Below are positions 7,794 to 19,000 of a stretch of DNA of 57,069 bases, piece after piece. The position numbers were made by a program, and so were the translations under genes. The notes below the pieces were generated by a model that was not told where the DNA came from, did no database searches, and saw only the letters and a list, made by a program, of their open reading frames with translations. Position 1 is the stretch's first letter, and each line of letters opens with the position of its first letter. Source of the DNA: Pseudorhodobacter antarcticus (GTDB taxonomy: Bacteria; Pseudomonadota; Alphaproteobacteria; Rhodobacterales; Rhodobacteraceae); contig NZ_FOCO01000022.1 in NCBI RefSeq assembly GCF_900110135.1, forward strand, positions 1 to 57,069, read 5' to 3'.

Positions 7794-10700
7794 CCCCCCA
7801 ACGCCGCGTTGCAGCGCGCGCAAGTGCAGGGGTGCGTGTGCAGCCCCACATCCGGTAAAATCTGCCAGCAGCGCACGCATTTTTCCCCCGGTGCCAGTTC
7901 AAACACCACGGCCACACCGGGAACATCCATCAGCCGAAACGCCTCCGCCGGGGCCGCGTCATGGGTCAGTTGCAGCGATGATGTGATGGTCAACTCCGCA
8001 AACGGCACCGATTTCAGCGCGGCCAGCAGTGCCGCATCCTCAACATGCACCACCGGGGCCGCTTCAAGGCTTGCGCCAATCACTTTGGCCGTGCGCTGCA
8101 CCTCCAACGCCGCGATGGTCGCGCGGCGCGCCGCCCGAATACCCACCCATTTCGCCGCCAAATCTGCGTTCAACCAACCCTCAGGCGTCTCAGGGAAATC
8201 CTGTAAATGCACCGAACTTTCCGCGCCCGGAAAACGCGACAACCACACATCCTCCATCGTGAACACCAAAATCGGGGCCAACCAAGTGGTCAAACGGTGG
8301 AACAGCAAATCCAACACCGTGCGCGCGGCCCGGCGGCGCAAACTGCCCACCGCATCGCAATACAGCGCATCCTTGCGCACATCGAAAAACACCGCCGACA
8401 GGTCCGTGGTCGCAAAGGTGAACAGCTTTTGGAACACCCCTTGGAAATCATAGGCGGCATATCCTTTGCGCACCTCAAGGTCCAACTCCGCCAAACGGTG
8501 CAGCACCCATTGCTCCAGCTCCGGCATATCGCGCACATCGACCCGCTCCGCATCGGTGAACCCCGACAGGTTCCCCAGCATAAACCGCATCGTGTTGCGC
8601 AAGCGGCGATAGCTGTCAGCCGTCCCTTTCAGGATCTCTTTGCCAATCCGCTGGTCCACGGTGTAATCGGCCTGCGCCACCCACAGCCGCAAAATATCCG
8701 CGCCATATTCCTTGATGATCGCCTCGGGCACCACCGTGTTGCCGATGGATTTGGACATCTTCATGCCCTTTTCGTCCAGCGTAAACCCATGCGTCACCAC
8801 GTTGCGATACGGCGCACGCCCCAAGGTGCCGCAAGCCTGCAACAGCGACGAATGGAACCAGCCACGATGCTGGTCGGTCCCTTCCATATACACATCCGCA
8901 ATACCGTCCGCCGTGCCATCCGCCCGGTCGCGCAGCACAAACGCATGGGTGGACCCGCTGTCAAACCACACATCCAACACGTCAAAAATCTGGTCATAGG
9001 CATCGGCGTCATACAACCCGGCCAGAACTTTCTCTTTGAACCCGGCTACATACCAAACATCGGCCCCATCTGCCTCAAACGCAGCAATCACCCGCGCGTT
9101 CACAGCCGCATCACGCAACAAGAAATCGGCATCCGTCGGCTTCGCCCCGCGTTTGATAAAACACGTCAGCGGAACCCCCCACGCACGCTGGCGCGACAAC
9201 ACCCAATCGGGCCGCGCCTCAATCATGGAATACAACCGGTTGCGCCCGGTTTGCGGCGTCCATTTCACCAGCTTGTCGATGGAATTCAACGCGCGACTGC
9301 GAATGGTATCGCCCATCTCGCCCATGCCATCGTCCAGCTTTTTGTCAATCGCCACAAACCATTGCGGCGTGTTGCGATAAATCACCGGCGCTTTGGACCG
9401 CCAAGAATGGGGATAGCTGTGCTTCACTTTCCCCTTGGCCAGCAACCCACCCGTATAGGCCAATTGCTTGATCACCGACACATTGGCCGGGCCTTCCTTG
9501 CCTTCGGGCGTCAAAATCGCTTGCCCCCCAAACAAAGGCAAATCGGCGCGGTAACTGCCATCCGCCTCCACATTATAGGTCATCGGCAACCCAAACTTCA
9601 GGCCAATCTGATAGTCGTCATCGCCGTGGCTGGGCGCCGTATGCACAAACCCCGTGCCCGCATCATCGGTCACATGGTCGCCGGGCAACATCGGCACGTC
9701 AAAATCCCATTCGCCTGCGCCGTCTTCGACACTGCGGAAGGGGTGGGATAGGACTAGTCCCCTAAGATAGTCTGGATATACATCCTCAATGCGCCGAGTC
9801 ATTCCATCTTCAAGCTTGGCAGAAGCAAACACTTGTGCCGCCAGCGCATCAGCGAGAATGATCTTTTCACCAACGACAGCTTGCGAGTTCTCTGATGCGC
9901 CTGTGACCTCATAGAGGCCATAGGAAATATTGGGCCCAAAGCAAACGGCTCGATTCTGCGGGATTGTCCACGGAGTTGTGGTCCAGATCACAACTTTAAC
10001 ACCCAGCCACTTTTCTCGCAGCTTGGCCATATCAACGTCGTCCCAACGTACGGCGTTTTGCTTGCCAACAATAGGTTCGTCATCAACTTTCTGAACTTCC
10101 ATAGCACGAAGCATGGAGTCCTCTTTAACGTTCACCACAGGGAACCGCACCCAAATCGTGTGGCTCGTATGGTCGTGATACTCCACCTCGGCCTCGGCCA
10201 ACGCGGTTTTCTCCACCGGCGACCACATCACGGGCTTGGATCCCTGATACAAACTGCCGTTCGTCAAAAATCGCATGAACTCGCCCGCGATCACCGCTTC
10301 GGCGTGGTAATCCATCGTCAAATAAGGGTCGGCCCAATTGCCGGTGATGCCCAGCCGCTTGAACTCCTCGCGCTGAATATCCACCCAGCCTTCCGCAAAT
10401 TTCCGACATTCCTGCCGGAAATCCACCACATCCACGGCGTCCTTGTCCAACCCCTTTTGGCGGTATTGCTCCTCAATCTTCCATTCAATCGGCAGACCGT
10501 GGCAATCCCATCCGGGCACATAGCGCGCATCAAACCCCATCATCTGATGGCTGCGCACAATCATATCCTTGATGGTTTTGTTCAGCGCGTGACCAATGTG
10601 CAAATGCCCGTTGGCATAGGGGGGGCCATCATGCAGCGTGAACGGCTTGCGACCCTGCTTTTCGCGCAACCGGTCATAAACCCCAATACTCTCCCAATGC

Positions 10701-10813
10701 GCCAACCATTCCGGCTCGCGCGCAGGCAGCCCCGCCCGCATTGGAAATTCCGTTTCCGGCAGAAAAACACTGTCTTTATAGTCGGGGGCAGTCGCGGGCG
10801 TATCAGCGCACAT
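7790..10813 (-). CDS. ileS: Isoleucine--tRNA ligase
   Basis: Charges tRNA-Ile with isoleucine. The 1007-residue class I synthetase shows the HIGH box in GHLHIGHALNKTIKD, the CP1 editing domain with TTTPWTIPQNRA, the KMSKS loop (GMKMSKSIGNTV) and a C-terminal zinc knuckle (CVRCWQILPDVG... CTCARC). I chose ATG 10813 (MCADTPATAPDYKDSVFLP); an ATG three codons upstream is possible. About 9735-10145, roughly residues 223-359 within the editing domain, has clearly lower GC and different codon choice than the rest of the gene. Its 3' end overlaps the interrupted YdeI-like gene by a few bases. Confidence 0.97.
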   Translation of the reverse strand: MCADTPATAPDYKDSVFLPETEFPMRAGLPAREPEWLAHWESIGVYDRLREKQGRKPFTLHDGPPYANGHLHIGHALNKTIKDMIVRSHQMMGFDARYVPGWDCHGLPIEWKIEEQYRQKGLDKDAVDVVDFRQECRKFAEGWVDIQREEFKRLGITGNWADPYLTMDYHAEAVIAGEFMRFLTNGSLYQGSKPVMWSPVEKTALAEAEVEYHDHTSHTIWVRFPVVNVKEDSMLRAMEVQKVDDEPIVGKQNAVRWDDVDMAKLREKWLGVKVVIWTTTPWTIPQNRAVCFGPNISYGLYEVTGASENSQAVVGEKIILADALAAQVFASAKLEDGMTRRIEDVYPDYLRGLVLSHPFRSVEDGAGEWDFDVPMLPGDHVTDDAGTGFVHTAPSHGDDDYQIGLKFGLPMTYNVEADGSYRADLPLFGGQAILTPEGKEGPANVSVIKQLAYTGGLLAKGKVKHSYPHSWRSKAPVIYRNTPQWFVAIDKKLDDGMGEMGDTIRSRALNSIDKLVKWTPQTGRNRLYSMIEARPDWVLSRQRAWGVPLTCFIKRGAKPTDADFLLRDAAVNARVIAAFEADGADVWYVAGFKEKVLAGLYDADAYDQIFDVLDVWFDSGSTHAFVLRDRADGTADGIADVYMEGTDQHRGWFHSSLLQACGTLGRAPYRNVVTHGFTLDEKGMKMSKSIGNTVVPEAIIKEYGADILRLWVAQADYTVDQRIGKEILKGTADSYRRLRNTMRFMLGNLSGFTDAERVDVRDMPELEQWVLHRLAELDLEVRKGYAAYDFQGVFQKLFTFATTDLSAVFFDVRKDALYCDAVGSLRRRAARTVLDLLFHRLTTWLAPILVFTMEDVWLSRFPGAESSVHLQDFPETPEGWLNADLAAKWVGIRAARRATIAALEVQRTAKVIGASLEAAPVVHVEDAALLAALKSVPFAELTITSSLQLTHDAAPAEAFRLMDVPGVAVVFELAPGEKCVRCWQILPDVGLHTHPCTCARCNAALGG

Positions 10814-11047
10814 GGGCGGCATCCTTGATATCAAAATAAGGGGGGACAGGCGAAAACCGGCACGCCACATCGGCGCGCACAAAAACATCCCGGCGTCTGA
10901 ACAGCGTCAGGCCGCCGGGCCGCTAATTCGATGGGTTTTCGCGTTTATCTGTCGCATAGGCGGCGTTATACGCGGGGTTTACGCTGCGGTCCAGCCATGC
11001 AACGCAAGCCAAAGATAAAAGCGGCGGCGGCACAAAAGGCGCAAAGG

Positions 11048-12253
11048 ATGAGGATTGCAATCGCAGGCGCAGGGATCGGCGGGCTGGCCGCGGCCTGCCT
11101 TCTTGCCACCAATGGTCACCAAATCGACCTTTTCGATCAATTCGCCGCCCCCCGCCCCATCGGTTCGGGGCTGATGATTCAGCCGATGGGGCTGCATGTC
11201 CTCGATCTGTGCGGCGCAGGGGACAGCGTGCGCGCCAACGGCCAAACCATCGCGCGGATGCTGGGCCATGACGGGGCGCGCCGCATCCTCGATGTCCGCT
11301 ACGACCCCGCAGGCCGCATCCCCCGCCAAGGCACCGCCATCCACCGCGCCACCCTGCACGCGGCGCTGCTCAATGCCACCTTGGCGCACGGGGTCACAAT
11401 AACCCCCGCCATGTCCGTCCAATCCGCCCCCCTGCACGGCAATCAACGCCACCTGCACATGACCAACGGCACCACCCACGGCCCTTATGATCTGGTGATT
11501 GATGCCACGGGCGCAGGCTCCACCCTCTCCCCACTCAAGGCGCACGCACTGCCTTATGGCGCGATCTGGGGCACCGTGCCTTGGCCCGAAACCACTGATT
11601 TGCCGCAAAACCAACTCACCCAAGCGTATCACCGCGCATCGCGCATGGCGGGCGTGCTGCCTTTGGGGCGGGTCCCAAACCGCCACGGCCCCCACGCCGC
11701 GATCTTTTGGTCCATGCCGCGCGAAACCCTCGCCCATTGGCCCCAAACCGCGCTGGAGGATTGGAAAGCACAGGCCACCACCCATTGGCCCGCCCTCACG
11801 CCTTTTCTGGAAACCCTCACTCACACCGATCAAATGACCACGGCCACCTACACCCACGGCACCCTAAAACGCCCCTACGCGCCCGCATTGGCCTTCATCG
11901 GTGACGCGGCCCACCGTGCCAGCCCACAACTCGGCCAAGGGGCCAATATGGCGCTGTTTGATGCGCTCGCCCTCGCCCGCGCGCTGCACCAAAACCCGCT
12001 GGATGATGCGCTGCCCCGCTACGCGCAAACCCGCCGCTGGCACGTCCGCCTTTACCAAACCCTCAGCGCGGTTTTCACCCCACAATACCAATCAAACAGC
12101 CGCATCCTGCCCGCGCTGCGCGATCACATCCTCGCCCCCGCCTCGCTGACATGGCCAATGCCGCGTGTTCTGTCGCGCATCGTTGCAGGCACGCTGATCC
12201 CGCCCTTGGCAGGCGAACCTGCGCCCCAAATTCATCTTGGCTTAAATACCTAA
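11048..12253 (+). CDS. FAD-dependent monooxygenase
   Basis: A single-component flavoprotein hydroxylase of the salicylate/6-hydroxynicotinate monooxygenase type, 401 residues. The N-terminal dinucleotide fold is GAGIGGLAAACLL. The central DG-like motif reads LVIDATGAGS, and the second FAD motif reads FIGDAAHRASPQLGQGANMALFDALALA. The substrate cannot be predicted. It starts at ATG 11048, preceded by AAGG; the open frame upstream to 10931 lies in the divergent promoter region with ileS and shows no homology. It stands alone, converging with the ycjF-like gene. Confidence 0.9.
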   Translation: MRIAIAGAGIGGLAAACLLATNGHQIDLFDQFAAPRPIGSGLMIQPMGLHVLDLCGAGDSVRANGQTIARMLGHDGARRILDVRYDPAGRIPRQGTAIHRATLHAALLNATLAHGVTITPAMSVQSAPLHGNQRHLHMTNGTTHGPYDLVIDATGAGSTLSPLKAHALPYGAIWGTVPWPETTDLPQNQLTQAYHRASRMAGVLPLGRVPNRHGPHAAIFWSMPRETLAHWPQTALEDWKAQATTHWPALTPFLETLTHTDQMTTATYTHGTLKRPYAPALAFIGDAAHRASPQLGQGANMALFDALALARALHQNPLDDALPRYAQTRRWHVRLYQTLSAVFTPQYQSNSRILPALRDHILAPASLTWPMPRVLSRIVAGTLIPPLAGEPAPQIHLGLNT

Positions 12254-12259
12254 CCGCCC

Positions 12260-13255
12260 TCAGCCGTCCTTACCCGCGCCAAACCCATCGAAAACCCCGG
12301 TCAAGGCCCGGCGCATCACGTTGGAAACCTTGGGCCGGGGCAAGGCCACAAAGGGCATCGGGCGGCACAATTCCATCGCAGCCACCCCAACCCGCGCGGT
12401 CAACGCACCGTTCACCACCCCTTCCCCAAACCGCCGCGACAGCTTGCTCAACACGCCGCCCCCCGCGACCGACCCAATCAGATCATCGCCCAGCGCCAGC
12501 GCGCCGGTGGCCAGCAAATGCGAAAACACCCGCCGCAGCAGCCGCCAACTGCCCAACATCCCCGACCGCCCGCCATAGATCACGGCGATTTTGCGGATCA
12601 TCGCCAAATTGGCAAACAGCGCCACCGCCACATCCGCCAGCGCCAGCGGCACCAGTGCGGTCACCGTCGCCACCCGCCGCGCCGCCGCTTCAATCTCCAC
12701 CCGCGCGGCCACGTCCAACGGCGTCAGCAACTCCACTTCGGCCAAATCCAGCAACCCATCCGCGTCCAACACCTCGGCCCGCCGTTCGGCCAACCGCTGG
12801 CTGCCCCAGCGCAACTCCGCCCGCCCTTTGTACAGCGCTGCCAACTTGTCCACCGCCCGCCCCGCCGCCTTCAAATCGCCGCGCGCGCCGTCCACCTCCA
12901 CGCGCAAATGGTCCAACCGACCAAGGCGGTAAAACCCCGCCGCCTCGCGCAGCGCCAATCCCAACAGCGCCAAAATCGCCAACCCCGCCAGCGCAAACGC
13001 CACCCAGCCCAGCACCGAATTGCGCGCCAACAATCCCGTCACAAAATCATACACCGCGACCGAGATCATGAACCCAGCCAGCGCCCCCAGCGCCCAAACC
13101 GCAAACCGCCCCAGCGCCGACCGCTGGCCCGTCACAATTCCCGCCGCAGCCTGTACCCCCCGCCCTTCCGGCATCCCCAAATCCGGCACAGGGGCCGCAT
13201 CCGAAACCGTCACCAACGGCGCATCGTCCAGATCAATCACCACAGGTTTTGCCAT
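12260..13255 (-). CDS. YcjF/TIGR01620 family membrane protein
   Basis: A 331-residue protein of the UPF0283/YcjF family. The cytoplasmic N-terminus (MAKPVVIDLDD) is followed by two membrane segments (about residues 48-70 and 80-105). A long polar helical stretch and a hydrophobic C-terminal half containing LVPLALADVAVALFANLAMIRKIA complete it. YcjF is genetically linked to the GTPase-like YcjX, as here, where it follows ycjX after 9-12 bases. Molecular role unknown; expression is stress-linked in enterobacteria. The start could be GTG 13258 or ATG 13255; both fit the same AAGGGG site. Confidence 0.9.
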   Translation of the reverse strand: MAKPVVIDLDDAPLVTVSDAAPVPDLGMPEGRGVQAAAGIVTGQRSALGRFAVWALGALAGFMISVAVYDFVTGLLARNSVLGWVAFALAGLAILALLGLALREAAGFYRLGRLDHLRVEVDGARGDLKAAGRAVDKLAALYKGRAELRWGSQRLAERRAEVLDADGLLDLAEVELLTPLDVAARVEIEAAARRVATVTALVPLALADVAVALFANLAMIRKIAVIYGGRSGMLGSWRLLRRVFSHLLATGALALGDDLIGSVAGGGVLSKLSRRFGEGVVNGALTARVGVAAMELCRPMPFVALPRPKVSNVMRRALTGVFDGFGAGKDG

Positions 13256-13267
13256 CACATCCGCCCC

Positions 13268-14689
13268 TTATCCCAACCGGTCCGCCAGCAAAAACTCCGC
13301 CGCCCGGTCCAGCCGGATATGCGGCGGCCCGTCCCCCGGGCGCAGTGTCAGCCGCGCAGGCGCAAAATTCATCACTGTATAATCGCTGTCCAACCACGCC
13401 GCCTCGCCCTTGCGCGCAGGCCCGATCAGATGGTTCGGGTCATCCGGCAGCAACCCCGCAAACATCGCCGCCTGCTTGCCCGTGTCCAACAACGTGCCCC
13501 GCACCACGTCCAAGGTTTCGCCGCCATGCTCGCGCACCTCCTCCACCGTGGCGCGCAGGGCCGCCAGCGACATCGCTTGCGTTTCGGCCCCCGCAAACGC
13601 CGCCCGATCGCGCGCCTCACGCAGCAATGCTTGCGTGATCGCGGTCAGTTTTGGGTGCTGCGAATGGTGCAAATGGTCCGCCTTGGTCGCCGCGAACAAG
13701 ATCTTATCCACCCGCCGCCCCATAAGGATGGAGCTGATAAAACCATTCTGCCCCGGCCGAAACGCGCCCAAAATTTCCGCCATGGTGCGGCGCATATCCT
13801 CCAGCGCCATCGGGCCTGCGTGAATGGCACCCAGCACATCCATCAACACCACCTGCCGGTCAATCCGCGCAAAATGATCGCGGAAAAACGGCTTTATCAC
13901 CAAGGATTTATACGCCGCAAACCGCCGGTCCATTTCGCGGTACAGGCTGCCACGCGGCACGCTGCCGGGCTTTGGCAACGGCGCAAAGGTCAACACCGGA
14001 CTGCCCGCCAAATCGCCCGGCAACAAAAACCGCCCCGGCGTGCAATCAGACCATCCCGCCCCCCGCGCCGCCTGCAAATACGCCGTAAACGCCACCGCCA
14101 GCACTTGCGCACGCGGCTCCTCCAACCGCAACCCGCCATCCTCGGCCCGCGCAATCGCCATAAATTCGGCGGCTTGGGTGCGGTGCGCAATCCGCTCCAA
14201 CGTCAGCTCCGACCATTCGGCGTAAGTCTTGCCCAACAAAGACAAATCCAACAACCATTCGCCGGGATAGTCGATAATATCCAGATGCACCGTGCGCGGC
14301 CCGGTCAAACCCCCGATCAACCCACCCAAAAACCCCGACGGCTGCACCCGCAACGACAGCCGCAGCTCCGATATCGCGCGGGTGCTGGCCGGCCAATGCG
14401 GGGTGGCCCCGGTTAACGCCCCCAAATGCGCCTCATAATCAAACCTTGGCAGGGTGTCATCGGGCTGCGGCTGCAAAAACGCCGCTTCAATCCGCCCCGC
14501 CGCACTGAACTGCGGCATCCGCCCCCGGTCCAACAAATTGGCCACCAAACTGGTGATGAACACCGTTTTGCCCGCCCGCGACAGTCCCGTGACGCCCAGC
14601 CGGATCACCGGTTCAAACAGCGCCTCCGACACGCCCGCCACTGCCGCATCCACCCTGCGGCCAATCCCGCCTGTCAATCCACCCAGCAC
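13268..14689 (-). CDS. YcjX family P-loop NTPase
   Basis: A 473-residue DUF463/YcjX protein. The P-loop GLSRAGKTVFITSL lies near residues 34-47; AKTYAEWSELTL-like and VFLMDVLGAIHAGP-like regions and the SSILMGRRVDKILFAATKADHLHHSQH segment (a TKAD nucleotide-specificity motif) are visible. The family is linked to stress responses; its substrate is unknown. The start appears to be GTG 14689, preceded by AGGGG at seven bases. First gene of the ycjX-ycjF pair. Confidence 0.92.
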   Translation of the reverse strand: MLGGLTGGIGRRVDAAVAGVSEALFEPVIRLGVTGLSRAGKTVFITSLVANLLDRGRMPQFSAAGRIEAAFLQPQPDDTLPRFDYEAHLGALTGATPHWPASTRAISELRLSLRVQPSGFLGGLIGGLTGPRTVHLDIIDYPGEWLLDLSLLGKTYAEWSELTLERIAHRTQAAEFMAIARAEDGGLRLEEPRAQVLAVAFTAYLQAARGAGWSDCTPGRFLLPGDLAGSPVLTFAPLPKPGSVPRGSLYREMDRRFAAYKSLVIKPFFRDHFARIDRQVVLMDVLGAIHAGPMALEDMRRTMAEILGAFRPGQNGFISSILMGRRVDKILFAATKADHLHHSQHPKLTAITQALLREARDRAAFAGAETQAMSLAALRATVEEVREHGGETLDVVRGTLLDTGKQAAMFAGLLPDDPNHLIGPARKGEAAWLDSDYTVMNFAPARLTLRPGDGPPHIRLDRAAEFLLADRLG

Positions 14690-14799
14690 ATGCAGCCCCT
14701 ACCCGTTCCCCCTCAAGATAGGCACCTTCCCTCCCAGATCAAAGGGGGAAAGACACGGGCCCCCTTGTCAGCGCAAACCCTTCGCGCTAACCAAATCCC

Positions 14800-15576
14800 A
14801 TGCCCCGCTATGCCCTGCACATCGAATATGACGGTGGCCCGTTTTGCGGCTGGCAACGCCAATCGGGCGGGCTGCTATCGGTCCAAGGCGCGGTTGAACA
14901 GGCCCTCGCGCGGCTGGAACCCAAACAACACACCATCGCCGCCGCTGGCCGCACCGATGCGGGCGTCCACGCCACGGGCCAAGTCGCCCACGCCGATCTG
15001 ACCAAAAACTGGGACCCGTTCCGCCTGTCGGGTGCCATAAACGCCCACCTGCGCCCGCACCCCGTGTCCATCACCGCCTGCGCCCGCGTGGCGGATGATT
15101 TTCACGCCCGATTTTCCGCCCGCGAACGCCGCTACCTGTTCCGCCTTGTCACCCGCCGCGCGCCTGCCACGCATGATCGCGGGCTGGTCTGGCAAGTGTC
15201 GCACGCCCTAGACTTGGCCGCGATGCAGGCGGGTGCCGCCCATCTGATCGGGCTGCACGACTTTACCACCTTCCGCTCCGCCTTGTGCCAATCGGCATCG
15301 CCGGTCAAAACGCTGGACGAAATCACCATCACCCAGCACGCATACCCCAACGGCACCGAATACCGATTTGCCTTGCGCGCGCGGTCGTTCCTGCACAACC
15401 AAGTCCGCTCTATCGTCGGCACGCTGGAACGGGTCGGCGCGGGCGCATGGGCCCCCGCACAGGTCGCCACCGCCCTGCACGCCCAAAACCGCGCCGCCTG
15501 TGGCCCGGTCTGCCCCCCCCAAGGGCTGTATTTAAAGGGCGTGCAATACCCCAACGACCCGTTCAAAACGGCCTAA
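14800..15576 (+). CDS. truA: tRNA pseudouridine(38-40) synthase
   Basis: Converts uridines 38-40 of the tRNA anticodon stem to pseudouridine. The 258-residue protein starts [20 protein letters not shown] and contains the catalytic Asp in [18 protein letters not shown], plus [16 protein letters not shown] near the C-terminus. Length is normal. It overlaps the stop of the converging GbsR-type regulator by four bases. Confidence 0.96.
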   Translation: MPRYALHIEYDGGPFCGWQRQSGGLLSVQGAVEQALARLEPKQHTIAAAGRTDAGVHATGQVAHADLTKNWDPFRLSGAINAHLRPHPVSITACARVADDFHARFSARERRYLFRLVTRRAPATHDRGLVWQVSHALDLAAMQAGAAHLIGLHDFTTFRSALCQSASPVKTLDEITITQHAYPNGTEYRFALRARSFLHNQVRSIVGTLERVGAGAWAPAQVATALHAQNRAACGPVCPPQGLYLKGVQYPNDPFKTA

Positions 15577-16025
15577 GCGCGGTCATCCACAATCGTCGCA
15601 ATCGCGCCCGACAGTTGCGTGTAAAACGCGGCATAGGCGGCCACCCGCCCTTTAATCGCCGCCTCACCTTCGGGAATATCGCCCAGCGTGGCGTCAATTT
15701 CCGCCCGCGCCACGTCCAATCCCACCGCCACAGATTGCAACATATTCGCATAGGGGTCATCGGCCAGCTGGAAATAATCCTGCCGCTGCCCCGGTTTGGC
15801 CACCCGCTTTATCAACCGCCGCGCCTCTAAAATCCGGCTGGCGGTGCTAATGCTGCCCCGGCTGACCTGCAATTGCTCCGCCAAATCAGCAAAGGCCACC
15901 GCCGTCCCATCCCACACCAACAGCCCCAACAGCCGCCCCGCACTGCGCGGCAACCCATCATTTTGCGCGATCAACCCGATCTTTTCGATAAAATCACAAC
16001 GGGTCTGCTCCATCGGTTTTGTCAC
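15573..16025 (-). CDS. GbsR/MarR-type transcriptional regulator
   Basis: A 150-residue winged helix-turn-helix protein. The DNA-binding part covers about residues 30-90 ([48 protein letters not shown]), followed by a helical C-terminus, as in GbsR-like regulators. GTG 16025 has a good AAGGGGG site, whereas ATG 16013 has none. It begins 11 bases after the RND permease stop, as the last gene of the adaptor-permease-regulator operon, so it probably controls that operon. Ligand unknown. Confidence 0.85.
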   Translation of the reverse strand: MTKPMEQTRCDFIEKIGLIAQNDGLPRSAGRLLGLLVWDGTAVAFADLAEQLQVSRGSISTASRILEARRLIKRVAKPGQRQDYFQLADDPYANMLQSVAVGLDVARAEIDATLGDIPEGEAAIKGRVAAYAAFYTQLSGAIATIVDDRA

Positions 16026-16035
16026 TGCGGCCCCC

Positions 16036-19000
16036 TTATGTTTCGCGGGGCTGGTTGGCCCCCAAAACACCGACCATCGCGCGGCGCGCCCGCGTCCGCC
16101 CGCCCTCAACCACGCTAAACAGCGATGGAACAAACAGCAGCGACAACACGGTGGACAGCAACAAACCCCCAATCACAGCCACGGCCATCGGCGCACGAAA
16201 CTCGCCGCCTTCAGCCACGGCCAGCGCGCTTGGCACCATGCCCGCCGTCATCGCAATGGTGGTCATAATGATGGGCCGCGCGCGCTTGTGCCCGGCCTCC
16301 AGCATCGCCGCCGCTTTTGGCGTGCCGGTTTTCATCTCCTCCAACGCGAATTCCACCAGCATGATCGCGTTTTTCGTGACAATCCCCATCAGCATCAAGA
16401 ACCCGATCACCACCGACAACCCAATCCCCGACCCGTAAATATACAGCGCAAAAATCGCCCCCCCAATCGCCAAAGGCAGCGACATCAAAATGGTCACAGG
16501 CGTCATGAAACTGGCAAACAACAGCACCAACACAACGTAAACCAGCAAAATCCCGGCCCCCATCGCCAACCCGAATTGCGCAAAAATCTCGCCCATCACC
16601 TCGGCGTCGCCCCCGGCCTGCACCGCCGTGCCTTCGGGCATCGCCAGCGCAATCGGCAAACCGTTCACCGCCTCTGCCGCTTGCCCCAAGAAATACCCTT
16701 TCGCCACATCCGCCTCTACGGTGGTGCGGTATTGGCGGTCATAGCGGTCAATCGCGGTCGGCCCCGTGGACAGCGCCACATCCGCCACCACACTCAACGG
16801 CACGGGCGCGCCCGTGCTGCTGGGAATACGGATGCCCGCCATACGCAACAAATCCTCGCGCACGTCTTGTTCCAGCCGCACGATAATCGGGATTTGCCGT
16901 TCGCCTGTGTTAAACTTCGCCACATTGCCCCCGGTGTCGCCAATCGTCGCAATCCGAGTGGTCGATGCCAACGCGGCCGATGTAACCCCCATCTGCGCCG
17001 CCAGTTCGGGCCGCGGTGTGATCTGAATTTCGGGCCGCACCAGCGACGCTTGGCTCGATGCGCCCTCCACCTGCGGCAACCCGTTCATCTGCTCGGCCAG
17101 CGTTTGCGCCGCCGCCGCCGTGCGCGCCACATCATCGCCCAGCACCGAAATCGTCAAATCGCGCTTGCCATCCTCGGACAAAACAAACAGCCGCACATCG
17201 GGCACCCCTGCCAGCAAAACACCCAATTGATCGCTGATTTCAAACGATGATCGCTCCCGTTCGGTTTTCGGGCCAAACCCGATGCGCACGGTGGCTTTGG
17301 TATCGGACCCGTCCACAAACACCGTCTGCACCTCAGGTATGGTGCGAATAATCTGCGTCACATCCCGCGCCACGCCGCGCGTCTGCTCCATCAACGACCC
17401 CGGCGGCAATTCCACCGAAACGCTGGCCCGCCCGGTATCGGACGCTGGGATAAATTCGGTCGGCAGCAACGTGGCCGAGAAGATCGACACCACAAAAATC
17501 ACCACGCCCAGCATCAAAGTGACAAAGCGGTTGCGCAGCGTCCACCCCAAAATCCGCAAATACCCGCGCATCAACGCGCCGTCTTTCTCCTCCTCCGCCG
17601 CTGTGCCATCGCGCAGGAAATAGGCAGCCATCATCGGCGTGATCAACCGCGCCACCAACAACGAAAACAGCACAGCCACGGCCACCGTCAGGCCAAATTG
17701 CTTGAAATATTGCCCCGCAATCCCCGACATGAAACTGACAGGCGCAAACACCGCGACAATGGTGAAACTGATCGCAATCACCGTGGTGCCAATCTCGGTT
17801 GATGCCTCCTCCGACGCTTCATAGGCGGGTTTGCCCATATGGACGTGGCGCACGATATTCTCAATCTCCACAATCGCATCATCGACCAAAATCCCGGTCA
17901 CCAAGGTGATCCCCAAAAGGCTAACCGTGTTCAGCGAAAACCCCAGATAGTTCATCACAATGAACGTGGGGATAATCGACAGCGGCAAGGCCACCGCTGT
18001 AATCAATGTGGCCCGCCAGTTTTTCAGGAACAAAAACACCACGATAATCGCCAGCGCCGCCCCTTCGAACAACGTCTCCATCGCCGCGTGATAAGTGCTT
18101 TCGGTATAGCGCGTCGCATCGTCAATCAGCGCAAATTCGGCATTGGGATAAGACGACGACAGCGCCGCAATCCGCCCCTTTGCGTTGTCGCCCGCCGTCA
18201 AATCACTGGCCCCCGTGGCGCGAAACACCCCAAACGCCACCACAGGCTGCCCGTTGTACATCGCAAACGATGCCGCATCCTGCGCCCCATCCCGCACCGT
18301 GCCCAGATCATCCAGCCGCACCGAACCGCCCCCCGACAGGCTAATCCGCGTCGCCGCCAAATCCGCAATAGTCGGCGCACTGCCCAGCGCGCGGATGGAA
18401 AACTCCTGCCCCGCCAAATCCCCCGACCCGCCCCCAAGATCGATATTGTTCTGCCGCAACTGCCCGTTCACATCGCTCGCCGTCAGGCCCAGCGCCAACA
18501 ATCGGTCCGGGTTCAACTCCACCTCAATCGCTTGGTCGCCGCCGCCAATCCGCGTCACCTTGCCAATGCCACTGGCCCCGGTCAGGTCGCGCGCCACAAC
18601 CTCATCCACAAAATACGACAAATCCTCAATCGACTGGGTCGGGTCCGACACGGCATAGGTCAGGATCGGCGCGCCAATCACATCCACCCGCTGCACATTC
18701 GGCTCCGTAATGCTGTCGGGCAAATCCCCCCGCACCCCTGCCAAAGCATCCTTGATCTCATTCAAGGCGCGGTCGCTGTCCACCTCAAGGTCGAATTCGA
18801 TGATAATGCTGGCCAAACCATCCGTCGCGGTGGCCGACACATGGTTCACCCCCGTCACATCGGAAACCGCACTTTCCACGGGCTTAACAATCTGGTTGGC
18901 AATTTCCGATGGGGCCGCCCCCGGTTGCGCAATCGTGATGCTGATGATCGGAATATCAATATTGGGAAATTGCGTGACGGGCAGGCGCATAAACCCCACC

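Noticed and set aside
8207-9751. Long open frame on the plus strand opposite ileS (514 codons)
   Set aside because: It is antisense to a complete, motif-bearing IleS; composition is His/Arg/Pro/Gln-rich with no domain, typical of shadows in C-rich DNA.
12518-14416. 632-codon plus-strand frame opposite ycjF/ycjX
   Set aside because: Antisense to two recognisable genes, low-complexity His/Arg/Pro/Gln content, no homology seen.
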